Below are positions 10,072 to 18,807 of a DNA stretch of 64,000 nucleotides, in pieces. Every line of letters starts with the position of its first letter. Within the stretch, counting starts at the first letter, position 1. Origin of the DNA: Romboutsia_E sp900604535 (GTDB lineage: Bacteria; Bacillota; Clostridia; Peptostreptococcales; Peptostreptococcaceae); the NCBI RefSeq assembly GCF_900604535.1, contig NZ_UWOT01000002.1:248001-312000 (forward strand). The letters are read 5' to 3'. The position numbers and the translations under genes were made by a program. Under the pieces are notes generated by a model. That model saw nothing but the letters and a program-made list of their open reading frames with translations. It was not told the origin of the DNA and did no database searches.

Positions 10072-10212
10072 ATCTTCAGACGTACATCTATAAGATATTT
10101 TATTATTTTTATAGAATCTAAATCTATTAATTTAGAAATGAATAATAAGTTTGTGTGGGTTATAATAATAAAGTAAAATTAAAAAATACTAACCGCATTA
10201 AAGGAGTAAACT

Positions 10213-10578
10213 ATGAACTGTATATTCTGTAATATGAAAGATAATTACATACTTGAAAATGAACTAGCTTACGCAATTTATGATAAATACCCAGTAGGGA
10301 AAGGTCATATGCTATTTATACCGAAAAGACACGTAAAAGACTTTTTCCATATAACAAAAGAAGAAAGAGAAGCAATATTTAATTTAATAGATGAAGGTAA
10401 AAAACTATTAGATGAGAAATACTCTCCAGATGCATACAACATAGGAGTAAACTGTGGAGAATACTCAGGACAAACAGTAATGCATGTCCATGTACATCTA
10501 ATACCAAGATACAAAGGAGACACAAACTCACCACAAGGTGGAGTAAGAGGAGTAATACCAGAAAGAATGAAGTACTAA
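10213..10578 (+). CDS. HIT family nucleotide-binding protein
   Basis: A member of the histidine triad family (nucleotide hydrolases/transferases, mostly acting on AMP-lysine-like or dinucleotide phosphates). It has the N-terminal zinc-type CIFCNM motif and the catalytic triad HVHVHLIPR near residue 90. Its 121 residues are a little shorter than the usual ~135. The start ATG follows AAAGGAG. It is 16 bases from the prolyl-tRNA deacylase gene, so the two are co-transcribed. The substrate cannot be deduced. Confidence 0.9.
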   Translation: MNCIFCNMKDNYILENELAYAIYDKYPVGKGHMLFIPKRHVKDFFHITKEEREAIFNLIDEGKKLLDEKYSPDAYNIGVNCGEYSGQTVMHVHVHLIPRYKGDTNSPQGGVRGVIPERMKY

Positions 10579-10594
10579 AAAAGGATGGAGATAA

Positions 10595-11119
10595 ATGAAA
10601 AAAGACATATACAAAAAGTTAGATGAATTAAAGATAAAATACAAAATACTAAAACATAAAGAAGTATTCACCGCTGATGAATTTTACGAAGCAACTAAAG
10701 ATATGCCAGGATATCACTGTAAAAACTTATTTTTAAAGAACTCAAATAAAAGTAAAAATTATTTATTAGTAGCAAAACATGATAAAAATGTAAACTTAAA
10801 AGATATAAAAGAGCAAATAGGAAGTACTAGGCTTTCATTTGATTCACCAGAAAATTTATACGAACTATTAAAGGTAACTCCAGGAAGTGTAAATCCATTT
10901 AGTATTATAAACGATATAGATAGTAAAGTAGAGTTATTAATAGATAGTGATTTGCTAAATGGTGAAAATCTTAATTTTCATCCATCTATAAATACAGAAA
11001 CATTTAATATATCAGGAGAAGATTTTAATAAATTTTTAGATCATATTAATAATAATGTTATAAAGCAAATATTATATAAAATGATAAACATTTTATTAGT
11101 ATATAAAAAAATAATATAA
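10595..11119 (+). CDS. ProX-type prolyl-tRNA deacylase (YbaK/EbsC domain)
   Basis: A free-standing editing domain that hydrolyses mischarged tRNA, typically Ala-tRNA(Pro), in trans. The 174 residues contain the YbaK-fold features: HKEVFTADEFYEA near residue 20, HCKNLFLKN (the lysine region that binds the tRNA 3' end), LLVAKHDKNVNLK, the GSTRLSFDSPENL helix, and TPGSVNPF, the strand typical of ProX. Clostridial ProX/PrdX genes often accompany proline fermentation genes, but none is visible here. It lies in a two-gene operon with the HIT gene. The last ~20 residues are unusually hydrophobic and lysine-rich. Confidence 0.88.
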   Translation: MKKDIYKKLDELKIKYKILKHKEVFTADEFYEATKDMPGYHCKNLFLKNSNKSKNYLLVAKHDKNVNLKDIKEQIGSTRLSFDSPENLYELLKVTPGSVNPFSIINDIDSKVELLIDSDLLNGENLNFHPSINTETFNISGEDFNKFLDHINNNVIKQILYKMINILLVYKKII

Positions 11120-11218
11120 AATTAGTATCAAATAACTAATAAGTGCATATAATAATATATGTAGTAACATACAAATAAATTAAAAGGTGTCTAGAAATAG
11201 ATTTTAGGAGTATTTTTT

Positions 11219-11419
11219 ATGAATAATGGAACAGTGAAATGGTTTAACAATGAAAAAGGATTTGGATTTATATCAGTAGAAGGTGGAGATGATGTATTCG
11301 TACATTTTTCAGCTATACAAACTGACGGATTTAAATCTTTAGAAGAAGGTCAAAAAGTAAACTTTAATATAGTTAAAGGTGCTAGAGGTCCTCAAGCTGA
11401 AAACGTAACTATATTATAA
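11219..11419 (+). CDS. csp: Cold shock protein (CspA family)
   Basis: A single 66-residue cold shock domain that binds single-stranded RNA and DNA and acts as an RNA chaperone. RNP1 (KGFGFISV) and RNP2 (DVFVHFSAI) are intact and the length is standard. The ~100-base leader upstream has no coding capacity and may hold the cold-responsive untranslated region, which I cannot fold by eye. SD AGGAG precedes the ATG. It is monocistronic, with a terminator directly after. Confidence 0.95.
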   Translation: MNNGTVKWFNNEKGFGFISVEGGDDVFVHFSAIQTDGFKSLEEGQKVNFNIVKGARGPQAENVTIL

Positions 11420-11434
11420 TATATATGTTCGTGG

Positions 11435-11461
11435 AAAAGACACATTGTGTGTCTTTTTTTA
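11435..11461 (+). terminator. Terminator after csp
   Basis: A stem of at least 7 bp (AGACACA with TGTGTCT, 11438-11454) extended by A/T pairs, with a T run. Confidence 0.85.
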
Positions 11462-11550
11462 TGTCTATAATACACTTAACTTTTCTATTGTTTATTTATA
11501 AATAGGATATGTTTAATATGGTGTTGATATTAGGAACAATTTTAATAATA

Positions 11551-11591
11551 AAAAAGTAGGGGTATACCAAATCATATAACTCCTACTTTTT
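11551..11591 (-). terminator. Terminator for the leftward 11641-11865 gene
   Basis: A 10-bp stem (11551-11560 with 11582-11591) flanked by A and T runs on both sides, so it can work in both directions. Confidence 0.7.
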
Positions 11592-11640
11592 TGTTAGTAT
11601 TATATTAAATTTGTTTATTTTGTTTTATCTATATAACCTA

Positions 11641-11865
11641 TTAATTTTCATCATACTTTTTATTATTTTCATTAAATCTTTCCAAGATTAATGACGCACA
11701 GAATATAACTAGAAATATTAATGAAAGTAATAGTGAATGAGTTACTAGATGATATGAAGATTCTACAGAACTATAACCTATATTTGAAATTATAGGAACA
11801 ATAAGCCATATATTAAAAAAGAATATTATTACCGTTATAACTAAGCTCCATAGTATTTTTTTCAT
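11641..11865 (-). CDS. Small two-helix membrane protein, unknown function
   Basis: A 74-residue protein with two clear transmembrane segments (about residues 5-28 and 42-62) and a charged C-terminal tail (ERFNENNKK). A GGGGGA ribosome binding site stands at the right distance from the ATG, which supports it as a real gene. I recognise no family. It lies between the cold shock gene and the ECF gene. Confidence 0.6.
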   Translation of the reverse strand: MKKILWSLVITVIIFFFNIWLIVPIISNIGYSSVESSYHLVTHSLLLSLIFLVIFCASLILERFNENNKKYDEN

Positions 11866-12125
11866 ATTTATCCCCCTATGACGTTAAATTTACTTATTTT
11901 TATTATAACATTACTTTGTACAATATAATTCTTATTTTTAATAGAATCTCTATTAGACTTAAATATTGATAACTCCATAACCATACATTTAGTATATTAA
12001 TCCACTTATCTAATAATTTCTTATTTATATATGTTGCAGAGTTTGTAAAATAAGTATATTGATTTAGAAACAATGAAGGAATATGATAAATACTATCTAA
12101 TATAGCATATAATTTATATAAAAAT

Positions 12126-12644
12126 TTATGATATAGCTTTAGCAATTTCTTTATTATTTAATAGAAAATTAATTAAAATTGGTATAAATATTAATTGAAT
12201 TATCATACCTGGTATAGCAGGAAAAAGCCCTGAAGCAACGTAAGTTATTGGACTTACCTGGGGAGCTAAAGTTAAAGAAACTACAAATGCACCAGCTATA
12301 GCAAATAGTCTACCTACAACCATTGCACAAATAAGAGAAATATATACCTTATTAGTTTTAGAAAAAACTAATCCAGTCACTAATCCATAACCACAAAGTT
12401 CAAATGCCATAATAGGCATTACAGGAACTAATGGAGGCATACTAGTTAATAAACCACTAAGTATAGGTGTTATTATACCAACAGCAGCACCAAGTGCAGG
12501 TCCTAGAAAATATCCTGCCATTAAAACTGGAATATGCATTGGTAAAAATACAGATCCTCCCATATTGAATATATGGAATATCATAGGTAAAATAACTCCA
12601 AATGCTACAAACAATCCTGATAATACTAATTTTTTTGCTTTCAT
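12126..12644 (-). CDS. ECF transporter S component (substrate-binding membrane subunit)
   Basis: A 172-residue integral membrane protein with about five or six hydrophobic helices. The N-terminal LSGLFVAFGVILPMIFH and the following PMHIPVLMAGYFLGP loop are typical of S components that pair with a shared EcfA-EcfA'-EcfT energiser to take up vitamins or related cofactors. The energising subunits are not nearby, as in group II ECF systems. The substrate is not identifiable and no riboswitch is obvious. GGGGG precedes the ATG. The methyltransferase gene 47 bases upstream is co-oriented and probably co-transcribed. Confidence 0.85.
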   Translation of the reverse strand: MKAKKLVLSGLFVAFGVILPMIFHIFNMGGSVFLPMHIPVLMAGYFLGPALGAAVGIITPILSGLLTSMPPLVPVMPIMAFELCGYGLVTGLVFSKTNKVYISLICAMVVGRLFAIAGAFVVSLTLAPQVSPITYVASGLFPAIPGMIIQLIFIPILINFLLNNKEIAKAIS

Positions 12645-12691
12645 AATAATCCCCCTGATTAATTAAAATAATTTTATACTAAATGTAAATT

Positions 12692-13282
12692 CTAGCTATT
12701 TTGTATTACAATATAATACATTTCATCGTCTTCAAATGCTTCAATTACATTCAAAGAAGCATTTATAAATACTTCTTTTTGTTCATTAACTTCCATTAAA
12801 AGTGATTCATTAACACGCTCATCAGCATTTTTATGTAGATTGTTTAAAAAATTTCTACTATTAGAATGAGCAATCATCAAGAGACCATTATTATGTAAGT
12901 TATTTTTTACAAGTTTTGATATAGTGTTTGTTTTATCTTCTAAATGAGGATACATAGAATAAAGAATTATTTTATCGTACTTAGATTCTATATTTTCATT
13001 TTCTACATCTACTAAATCAAAGTGAACATTAGGTATTTTCTTAAATTTTTCACATGCAATATCTAGCATACCCTTAGAAATGTCAACTCCTCTAATTAAA
13101 CCATTAGGTGATAGTTTAATTAAAAATGGTATTAACACTCCTGTACCAGTACCTACATCGAGTATAGTGTCGTCTTCTTTTAGTTTTAACTTACTTAGAA
13201 TATAATTGATTTTACTTTCATTAACTTCAATCATATTATCCCAATTTTCAGCGATTGAATCAAAAAAATCTACCTGTGACAT
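12692..13282 (-). CDS. Class I SAM-dependent methyltransferase
   Basis: A 196-residue protein with a Rossmann-type methyltransferase core: motif I ILDVGTGTGVLIP near residue 42, acidic residue in GVDISKGML (motif II), and LVDVENENI (motif III). The N-terminal VDFFDSIAENWDNM is common in UbiE-like enzymes. I choose the ATG at 13282, which has an AGGGGG Shine-Dalgarno; an upstream in-frame ATG at 13315 has none and overlaps the terminator hairpin. It is probably in an operon with the ECF S component, which hints at cofactor metabolism. The substrate is unknown. Confidence 0.82.
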   Translation of the reverse strand: MSQVDFFDSIAENWDNMIEVNESKINYILSKLKLKEDDTILDVGTGTGVLIPFLIKLSPNGLIRGVDISKGMLDIACEKFKKIPNVHFDLVDVENENIESKYDKIILYSMYPHLEDKTNTISKLVKNNLHNNGLLMIAHSNSRNFLNNLHKNADERVNESLLMEVNEQKEVFINASLNVIEAFEDDEMYYIVIQNS

Positions 13283-13302
13283 ATAATCCCCCTTTTTTGC
13301 AC

Positions 13303-13340
13303 AAAAAAAGGCCATAAAGATTAAAAACCTTCATGGCCTT
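13303..13340 (-). terminator. Strong terminator-like hairpin between cls and the methyltransferase gene
   Basis: On the minus strand a 12-bp stem (13329-13340 with 13308-13319, one G-U) is followed by about five to seven T residues. It ends only about 20 bases before the methyltransferase start, so it either ends the cls transcript or acts as a leader attenuator. Confidence 0.75.
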
Positions 13341-13363
13341 ATTACAAATATTTCATTAATAAA

Positions 13364-13392
13364 ATAGTAGCACAGCTATAATTATTTAGCAA
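13364..13392 (-). promoter_or_regulatory. Candidate promoter for the methyltransferase-ECF operon
   Basis: On the minus strand TTGCTA (13387-13392) and TACTAT (13364-13369) are 17 bases apart. Transcription would start just before the terminator hairpin at 13303-13340. Confidence 0.4.
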
Positions 13393-13445
13393 TAAAATGA
13401 TGAAAGAAATGTTTTATAGCTTTTTTATAGCATATTTTATTTAGA

Positions 13446-14900
13446 TTAAAGTAAAGAAGAGAATAATTTTGAGAAACCTTCTTTAATTTTTACATAATTA
13501 CTTCTATTATTATATTCTTTTAAAGTTAATCTATTAGACAGTAACATATCTTTTTCAAACTGTTCACGTTGTTTTTTAGCAATGTCTTTACAATAAATTA
13601 AAGCATTTACTTCAAAGTTTAATTCACAACTTCGTGTATCCATGTTTGCAGTACCTATTGAGCACACCCTATCATCTATGACTACAGTTTTAGAATGAAG
13701 AAATGCATTTTTATCATAGTGATAGATTTCAATGCCGAAGTTTAATAATTCTCCTGCATAAACTAAATTAGCCCAATAAACGAATGGATGATCACCTTTG
13801 CCAGGAATCATTATTTTTATATCAACACCAGAAATAGATGCAAGTTTTAAGCTATCAGCTATGCTTTGATCTAAAATCAAATATGGTGATTGTATATAAA
13901 TATAATCCTTAGCTTTTTGAATCATTTCTAAATATGACCATTTAATTTCATATCTATTGTATGGATTTGGACCACTTGATATTATTTGTATTCCAGGTTC
14001 TGAGTAATTAAAATCATATATAGTATTAGATTTAAAATCTTTTAATACAGAAGTTAAGTCTATATTTTCTTTAGTTGCATAGTTCCAATCAGATAAGAAT
14101 CTTAAGTTTAAATCTTTAACAGCACTTCCATCAAATTTTATATGAGTATCTCTCCAATAACCAAATTTAGGGTCTTTACCTAAGTATTCATCACCAACGT
14201 TGAATCCTCCAACAAAACCAATTTTATTGTCTATAACAATGATTTTTCTGTGATTTCTAAAATTCATATTTAGGTTTACTAGTTTTAGTATAGCAGGGAA
14301 GAACTCACCAGTTTTTACGCCAGCATCTATTACAGATTTTAATTTTTTCTTTGTAAGAGATCTACTACCTACTGAATCATATAATAATCTAACTTCAACA
14401 CCTGACTTTGCTTTTTCTTTTAATATTTTTAATATTTGAGAACCGATTTCATCATCTTTAAAGATATAAAATTGTATATTTATACTTTTTTCAGCTTTTC
14501 TTAGACTATCTAAAATTTCATTAAATAATTCTTTACCATCAAAAAATAATTCTACTTCGTTATTGTTTCTATAAGGTGAATATTCCATAGATTCTATGGC
14601 TCTAATTATTTCATAATTACTAGAATTTTTAATACTATCATTAGAAATTCTCATCTGATCTAATTGATCTGTATATGTTTTAAAAAATTCCATTTTAGAT
14701 TTTTTCATTATGAATATATCAGATTTTTTAATCTTTCTACCAATTAGTAAGAAAAGTATAAAGCCTATATAAGGTAATAGAGTTAAAATTAATGCCCAGG
14801 ATATTATACTGTTAGCTGAACGTTTTTCTTTAAAAATCATATATATGATTGTTATTATATTTAAAATATGAACTAATATAGATAAAATGGCAATAATCAT
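13446..14900 (-). CDS. cls: Cardiolipin synthase (phospholipase D family)
   Basis: This membrane enzyme joins two phosphatidylglycerols to form cardiolipin. The 484 residues show two N-terminal transmembrane helices (about 3-22 and 30-50) followed by two PLD domains. Each carries an HKD motif: HRKIIVIDNKIGFVGG near residue 217 and HSKTVVIDDRVCSIGTANMD near residue 395. Length and order match bacterial ClsA-type enzymes. The gene is probably monocistronic, closed by the hairpin at 13303-13340. Confidence 0.93.
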   Translation of the reverse strand: MIIAILSILVHILNIITIIYMIFKEKRSANSIISWALILTLLPYIGFILFLLIGRKIKKSDIFIMKKSKMEFFKTYTDQLDQMRISNDSIKNSSNYEIIRAIESMEYSPYRNNNEVELFFDGKELFNEILDSLRKAEKSINIQFYIFKDDEIGSQILKILKEKAKSGVEVRLLYDSVGSRSLTKKKLKSVIDAGVKTGEFFPAILKLVNLNMNFRNHRKIIVIDNKIGFVGGFNVGDEYLGKDPKFGYWRDTHIKFDGSAVKDLNLRFLSDWNYATKENIDLTSVLKDFKSNTIYDFNYSEPGIQIISSGPNPYNRYEIKWSYLEMIQKAKDYIYIQSPYLILDQSIADSLKLASISGVDIKIMIPGKGDHPFVYWANLVYAGELLNFGIEIYHYDKNAFLHSKTVVIDDRVCSIGTANMDTRSCELNFEVNALIYCKDIAKKQREQFEKDMLLSNRLTLKEYNNRSNYVKIKEGFSKLFSSLL

Positions 14901-15065
14901 AAATTTAGTATCCTTTCAAATGGAGTTAAACTTTTTTATATATAAATTATGATAGCCTTTAAATTTAAATTTATGTAAAAAGACTAATTGAGGTATGTTT
15001 ATGCATATACTAGTATGTGAAAGCTTTATTAATGAAAAAGTTGGATAGGAATAAGGAGGAGCACC

Positions 15066-15815
15066 ATGATAGAAAAATTTGATATCAATATAACGCCTTT
15101 TCAGCTAGAAAGAACAATGCATATTTATTTACCAGATGATTATTACGATAGTGAAGAAAGATATCCTGTTATGTATATGTATGATGGTCATAATTTATTT
15201 AATGATAATGATGCAACATATGGAAAGTCGTGGGGGCTATCGGATTTTTTAGATAACTATGATAAGAAGTTTATTATTGTTGGAATGGAATGTAATCATA
15301 CTGGAAATGAAAGATTAAATGAATACTGTCCTTATAATATAGAAGATGAGTCTATAGGAAAAATTAATGGAAGAGGACAACAATTAATGGATTGGGTAGT
15401 TAGTGAGTTAAAGCCATTAATTGATAATATATATAGAACCTATCCGTCTAGAGAGTACACTGGAATTGGAGGAAGCTCTATGGGTGGGCTAATGGCATTG
15501 TATACTATTATAAAATATAATAAGTATTTTTCTAAGGCTGCATGTTTATCACCATCTATATTTTTATGTATGGATGAATTGAATGAGGAATTAGAGTCGT
15601 CTATAATTGACTCGAATACTAGAATTTATTTTAGCTTTGGAACAAGGGAAGTAAGAAATATGGATTTAATTTTAGATTATATAGGTTATTTTGATGATTA
15701 TTTTACTCATTACAATGCAAGTAGCTATGTTTATATAGCTAAAAATGGAAAACATAATGAAGCAACATGGGAAAAACAAAATAAAATTTATTTTGACTTT
15801 TTATATGGTATGTAG
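15066..15815 (+). CDS. Esterase-D-like alpha/beta hydrolase (putative esterase family)
   Basis: A 249-residue cytoplasmic hydrolase of the PF00756 type. The features seen are the PVMYMYDGHNLF strand-loop early on, the nucleophile elbow GIGGSSMGGL near residues 136-145 (catalytic Ser in GSS), a late acidic region, and the conserved His in KNGKHNEATWE near residue 229. Homologs are often annotated as enterobactin or ferric esterase-like, but no siderophore genes are near. GGAGG precedes the ATG. There is no operon partner. Confidence 0.85.
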   Translation: MIEKFDINITPFQLERTMHIYLPDDYYDSEERYPVMYMYDGHNLFNDNDATYGKSWGLSDFLDNYDKKFIIVGMECNHTGNERLNEYCPYNIEDESIGKINGRGQQLMDWVVSELKPLIDNIYRTYPSREYTGIGGSSMGGLMALYTIIKYNKYFSKAACLSPSIFLCMDELNEELESSIIDSNTRIYFSFGTREVRNMDLILDYIGYFDDYFTHYNASSYVYIAKNGKHNEATWEKQNKIYFDFLYGM

Positions 15816-15849
15816 TTAAATAATTCTCTAAACTTAATATAGAAATTAA

Positions 15850-16119
15850 TTATTAACAAAGTGGATTTTTATAAGCAATTCCTTTTATAAATACAAAAAC
15901 CTTATTACCGAATTTTTCATAATTACTAATTTTAAATCCAGAATTCTACTTGTTAGTTATTTTATAATTCCAACTATGGGAGGATGGATGCTAGGATATA
16001 TTGATGAAAAAATATATAATGGTTCTATAGTGCCAAGTATATTACTACATGGTATAGTTAATTTTGGAAGAGATATTATGCTTATATTTTCAGGTACAAT
16101 TTTAAAATATTATGAATAA
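15850..16119 (+). pseudogene. C-terminal remnant of a CPBP-family intramembrane protease
   Basis: An open frame without a usable start ends in TAA at 16117. Its second half, PTMGGWMLGYIDEKIYNG then SIVPSILLHGIVNF, matches the last conserved block of CPBP (CAAX-protease-like) membrane proteins, where the His and Asn are active-site residues. The upstream catalytic EE motif is missing. This is a decayed gene followed by its terminator. Confidence 0.6.
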
Positions 16120-16140
16120 TCTATAGTAAGTTATAGAAGT

Positions 16141-16192
16141 AACCACATCTTAGAGATTAATGTATTAAAAAGTCTAAGGTGTGGTTGTTTTT
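16141..16192 (+). terminator. Terminator following the CPBP remnant
   Basis: A 14-bp stem (16141-16154 with 16173-16186, one G-U pair) is followed by GTTTTT. Confidence 0.8.
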
Positions 16193-16454
16193 ATGCCATA
16201 TTTATCACGAAGAGGGCTAGCATAGCCTAATTATATATAAATTGTTCACAATATATAACAATTGTGAACTAATTTATATTGTTTATCATGAAGTTATCTA
16301 ACATAGCCATAAAATATTATATAAGATAATAAACAATTAATCCCCCTACGTTTAAAAATAGATATAGAGGGATTAACATTTATTTTTAGCAACTGACGAA
16401 GTCGTTGGCTATATGAAGTTATTCGACCACACAGTGGCAATCTAAGAGAATTTT
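16193..16454. repeat. Intergenic stretch with inverted repeats and degenerate short repeats
   Basis: No gene is seen. A perfect 9-bp inverted repeat GTTCACAAT/ATTGTGAAC lies at 16244-16269, with AT-rich flanks that extend the stem. A small GGCTA/TAGCC hairpin lies at 16215-16227. An imperfect stem pairs TTAATCCC near 16340 with GGGATTAA near 16367 and may terminate leftward prfC. Three loosely similar stretches containing CACGAAG/CATGAAG/TATGAAG, two of them ending in CATAGCC, occur near 16207, 16289 and 16414. Confidence 0.45.
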
Positions 16455-18053
16455 TTATAAAGAAGTTTCTCTTAAAACTAAATCTTCATTTCTCTCAATA
16501 AAATGTCTAATAGACCATTCGTTTTGTAATAACAATACTGAATTGTTATTTTTATCTTCGACTAATAATGTCTCCATTGGCATTGAAAGCCTACCATATT
16601 TGGAAAGATCATTTTCAATCCAACGTACATAGCGATAAGGTAGTGAATTCATTAGAATCTCAACACCATATTCTTGTTTTAGGCGATATTCTAAAACTTC
16701 AAATTGAAGAATTCCAACTACACCTATAATAAGTTCTTCCATACCAGAATTAGGTTGTCTGAATACCTGTATAGCACCTTCTTCTGATAACTGTGTAATA
16801 CCCTTCACGAACTGCTTTCTCTTAAGAGCATTTTTTGTAGAAACTCTTGCAAAATGCTCAGGAGCAAATTGTGGTATACCAGTGTATTGTAAATTTGATT
16901 GTTTTTCACTTAATGTATCACCAATATTAAATATACCTGGATCATGTATACCTATAATGTCCCCTGGATAAGCTGAGTCTATAATAACACGGTCTTGTGC
17001 TACAAACTGTTGAGGTTGAGATAGTTTAACCTTTTTGTTTCTTTGTACATGAGTTACTGTCATACCTTTTTCAAATTTACCAGAGCAAATTCTAAGGAAT
17101 GCAATTCTATCTCTATGATTTTTATCCATATTAGCTTGAATTTTAAATATAAATCCTGAGAAGTTATTAGAATTAGGATCAATATCACCTAAATTACTAC
17201 TACGAGGACTTGGCGGTGATGTTATTTCTAGGAATGATTCTAAAAATGGTTCTACACCAAAGTTAGTAAGAGCACTTCCGAAGAATACAGGCGTCAATTC
17301 ACCCTTTAATATTTCATCTAAATCAAAATTATCTCCAGCAATATCTAAAAGTTCAATATCTTCTAGTAGCTTTCCATGAAGAGCATCACCTAATAAAGCA
17401 TTAAATTTTTCATCAGATACCTCTCCAGTTATAGAATTAGCAATAGATTGTCCATGATTACCATCATCAAATAATTCAATTTGATTTTTATGACGGTTAA
17501 ACACACCTTTAAATTCTTTACCAGAACCAATTGGCCAGTTTACTGGACAAGAGCGAATTCCTAGAACATTTTCAATATCTTCAAGTAGCTCAAATGGATC
17601 TTTTCCTTGACGGTCCATTTTATTTATAAAAGTAAAAATTGGTATTCCTCTCATCTTACAAACTTGGAATAATTTCTTTGTTTGATCTTCGACACCTTTA
17701 GCAGAGTCAATAACCATTACTGCACTGTCTGCTGCCATAAGAGTTCTATAAGTATCTTCACTGAAATCTTGATGCCCTGGAGTATCAAGAATATTTATGC
17801 AAAAGTTATCATATTCAAATTGAAGAACACTTGATGCAACAGATATACCTCTTTGTTTTTCAATTTCCATCCAGTCAGATACTGCATGTTTTTGAGATCT
17901 TCTTGATTTAACTGAACCTGCTTCACGAATGGCACCACCATATAATAGAAACTTTTCAGTTAATGTAGTTTTTCCTGCATCGGGATGGGAAATGATTGCA
18001 AAGGTTCTTCTTCTTTTAACCTCATCAATCAAGTTTAAATTTTGTTCTGTCAT
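16455..18053 (-). CDS. prfC: Peptide chain release factor 3
   Basis: RF3 is the translational GTPase that recycles RF1/RF2 from the ribosome after termination. The 532 residues carry the full G domain: G1 SHPDAGKTT near residue 19, the switch region QKHAVSDWMEIEKQRGISVASS, G3 DTPGHQDFSED, and G4 NKMD. The C-terminal domain ends in the RF3-type EWSIRHFIERN. The length is standard. A degenerate hairpin lies downstream. It has no operon partner. Confidence 0.97.
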   Translation of the reverse strand: MTEQNLNLIDEVKRRRTFAIISHPDAGKTTLTEKFLLYGGAIREAGSVKSRRSQKHAVSDWMEIEKQRGISVASSVLQFEYDNFCINILDTPGHQDFSEDTYRTLMAADSAVMVIDSAKGVEDQTKKLFQVCKMRGIPIFTFINKMDRQGKDPFELLEDIENVLGIRSCPVNWPIGSGKEFKGVFNRHKNQIELFDDGNHGQSIANSITGEVSDEKFNALLGDALHGKLLEDIELLDIAGDNFDLDEILKGELTPVFFGSALTNFGVEPFLESFLEITSPPSPRSSNLGDIDPNSNNFSGFIFKIQANMDKNHRDRIAFLRICSGKFEKGMTVTHVQRNKKVKLSQPQQFVAQDRVIIDSAYPGDIIGIHDPGIFNIGDTLSEKQSNLQYTGIPQFAPEHFARVSTKNALKRKQFVKGITQLSEEGAIQVFRQPNSGMEELIIGVVGILQFEVLEYRLKQEYGVEILMNSLPYRYVRWIENDLSKYGRLSMPMETLLVEDKNNNSVLLLQNEWSIRHFIERNEDLVLRETSL

Positions 18054-18807
18054 TTTTTATCATCCTTTATTTTAATTTTACGATTATCCAAATATAAAAA
18101 ACCATAATCCTATTGATATTATAACTTTATTGCAAAACTGTCAATATAGAAACTTTATGAAAATAGCTCCACTTAAAACGGCAGTCCTCAATGCCTGCCT
18201 TTTATAGTAGTAAGGAGTAAAATATATATAAAATATTATCTATATTTTGATTATAGACTAAAATTTGTAAATCAAACAAAAATAAATTATATAATTAAAT
18301 CTTTAGAAAATTTAACTGAGTATGAACAACAACAGGTATTTAATTTTTTAGAAGAAAAATTCGTATTTGGTTCTTTATCAACTTCTCCTTGTTATCACTC
18401 TAAAAAAGATTTTTCAACATTATCTTTAAACATAGCGTAATTTTTAAATTCTTTTGGTGATATTTTATACTCTTTAACAAATGCTTTATAGAATACAGAG
18501 TAATCTTATGGATAGGGGGGTGGGGTTTTATACAGGGAGTATAGGCTTAATTATAGGATTTATGGGAAGTGAGTATAGCTTATAATATAATAAAGATCGC
18601 AATTGTTATATAATGAGAAGTAAAGTATATTAAAGAAGTTTGTAAAATATAAGATGAATACTAAAAACAATATTGTAGAAATCTTAAAGAATATGAATAG
18701 TACTACTTACTAGATGGTAAGTAACTAACCAGAAAGTGCATTATTGTGGGATCTAAAGCATTTATATATAATCCTTTTATAGATAAAAGACAAAGGAGAA
18801 GTATATA
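18054..18807. other. Long intergenic region with decayed gene fragments
   Basis: No intact gene is visible in 754 bases. It contains a short hairpin with GGCAG/CTGCC and TTTT near 18180-18203, an open but start-less plus-strand frame (about 18210-18437) that I do not recognise, an AraC-type HTH remnant on the minus strand (18395-18505), and a 25-codon hydrophobic plus-strand tail (18508-18585). It reads as a site of gene decay upstream of the EFR1 gene. Confidence 0.5.
18395..18505 (-). pseudogene. C-terminal fragment of an AraC-family regulator
   Basis: The minus-strand frame reads DYSVFYKAFVKEYKISPKEF, then ~15 more residues to a TGA. This is the second helix-turn-helix of AraC/XylS regulators (compare the general pattern Y-S-x-F-x-x-x-F-K-K-x-x-G-x-S-P-x-E-F). 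No start or N-terminal part remains. Confidence 0.6.

Noticed and set aside
10595..11119. Proline-fermentation (prd) locus suggested by the ProX-type gene
   Set aside because: No proline reductase or racemase gene lies in the window, and the partner gene is a HIT protein.
11903..12145. 80-codon minus-strand ORF downstream of the ECF S component
   Set aside because: It begins at TTG inside the ECF gene, has no ribosome binding site, and its translation is an AT-driven mix of Ile/Leu/Tyr without any recognisable pattern. Most likely non-coding.
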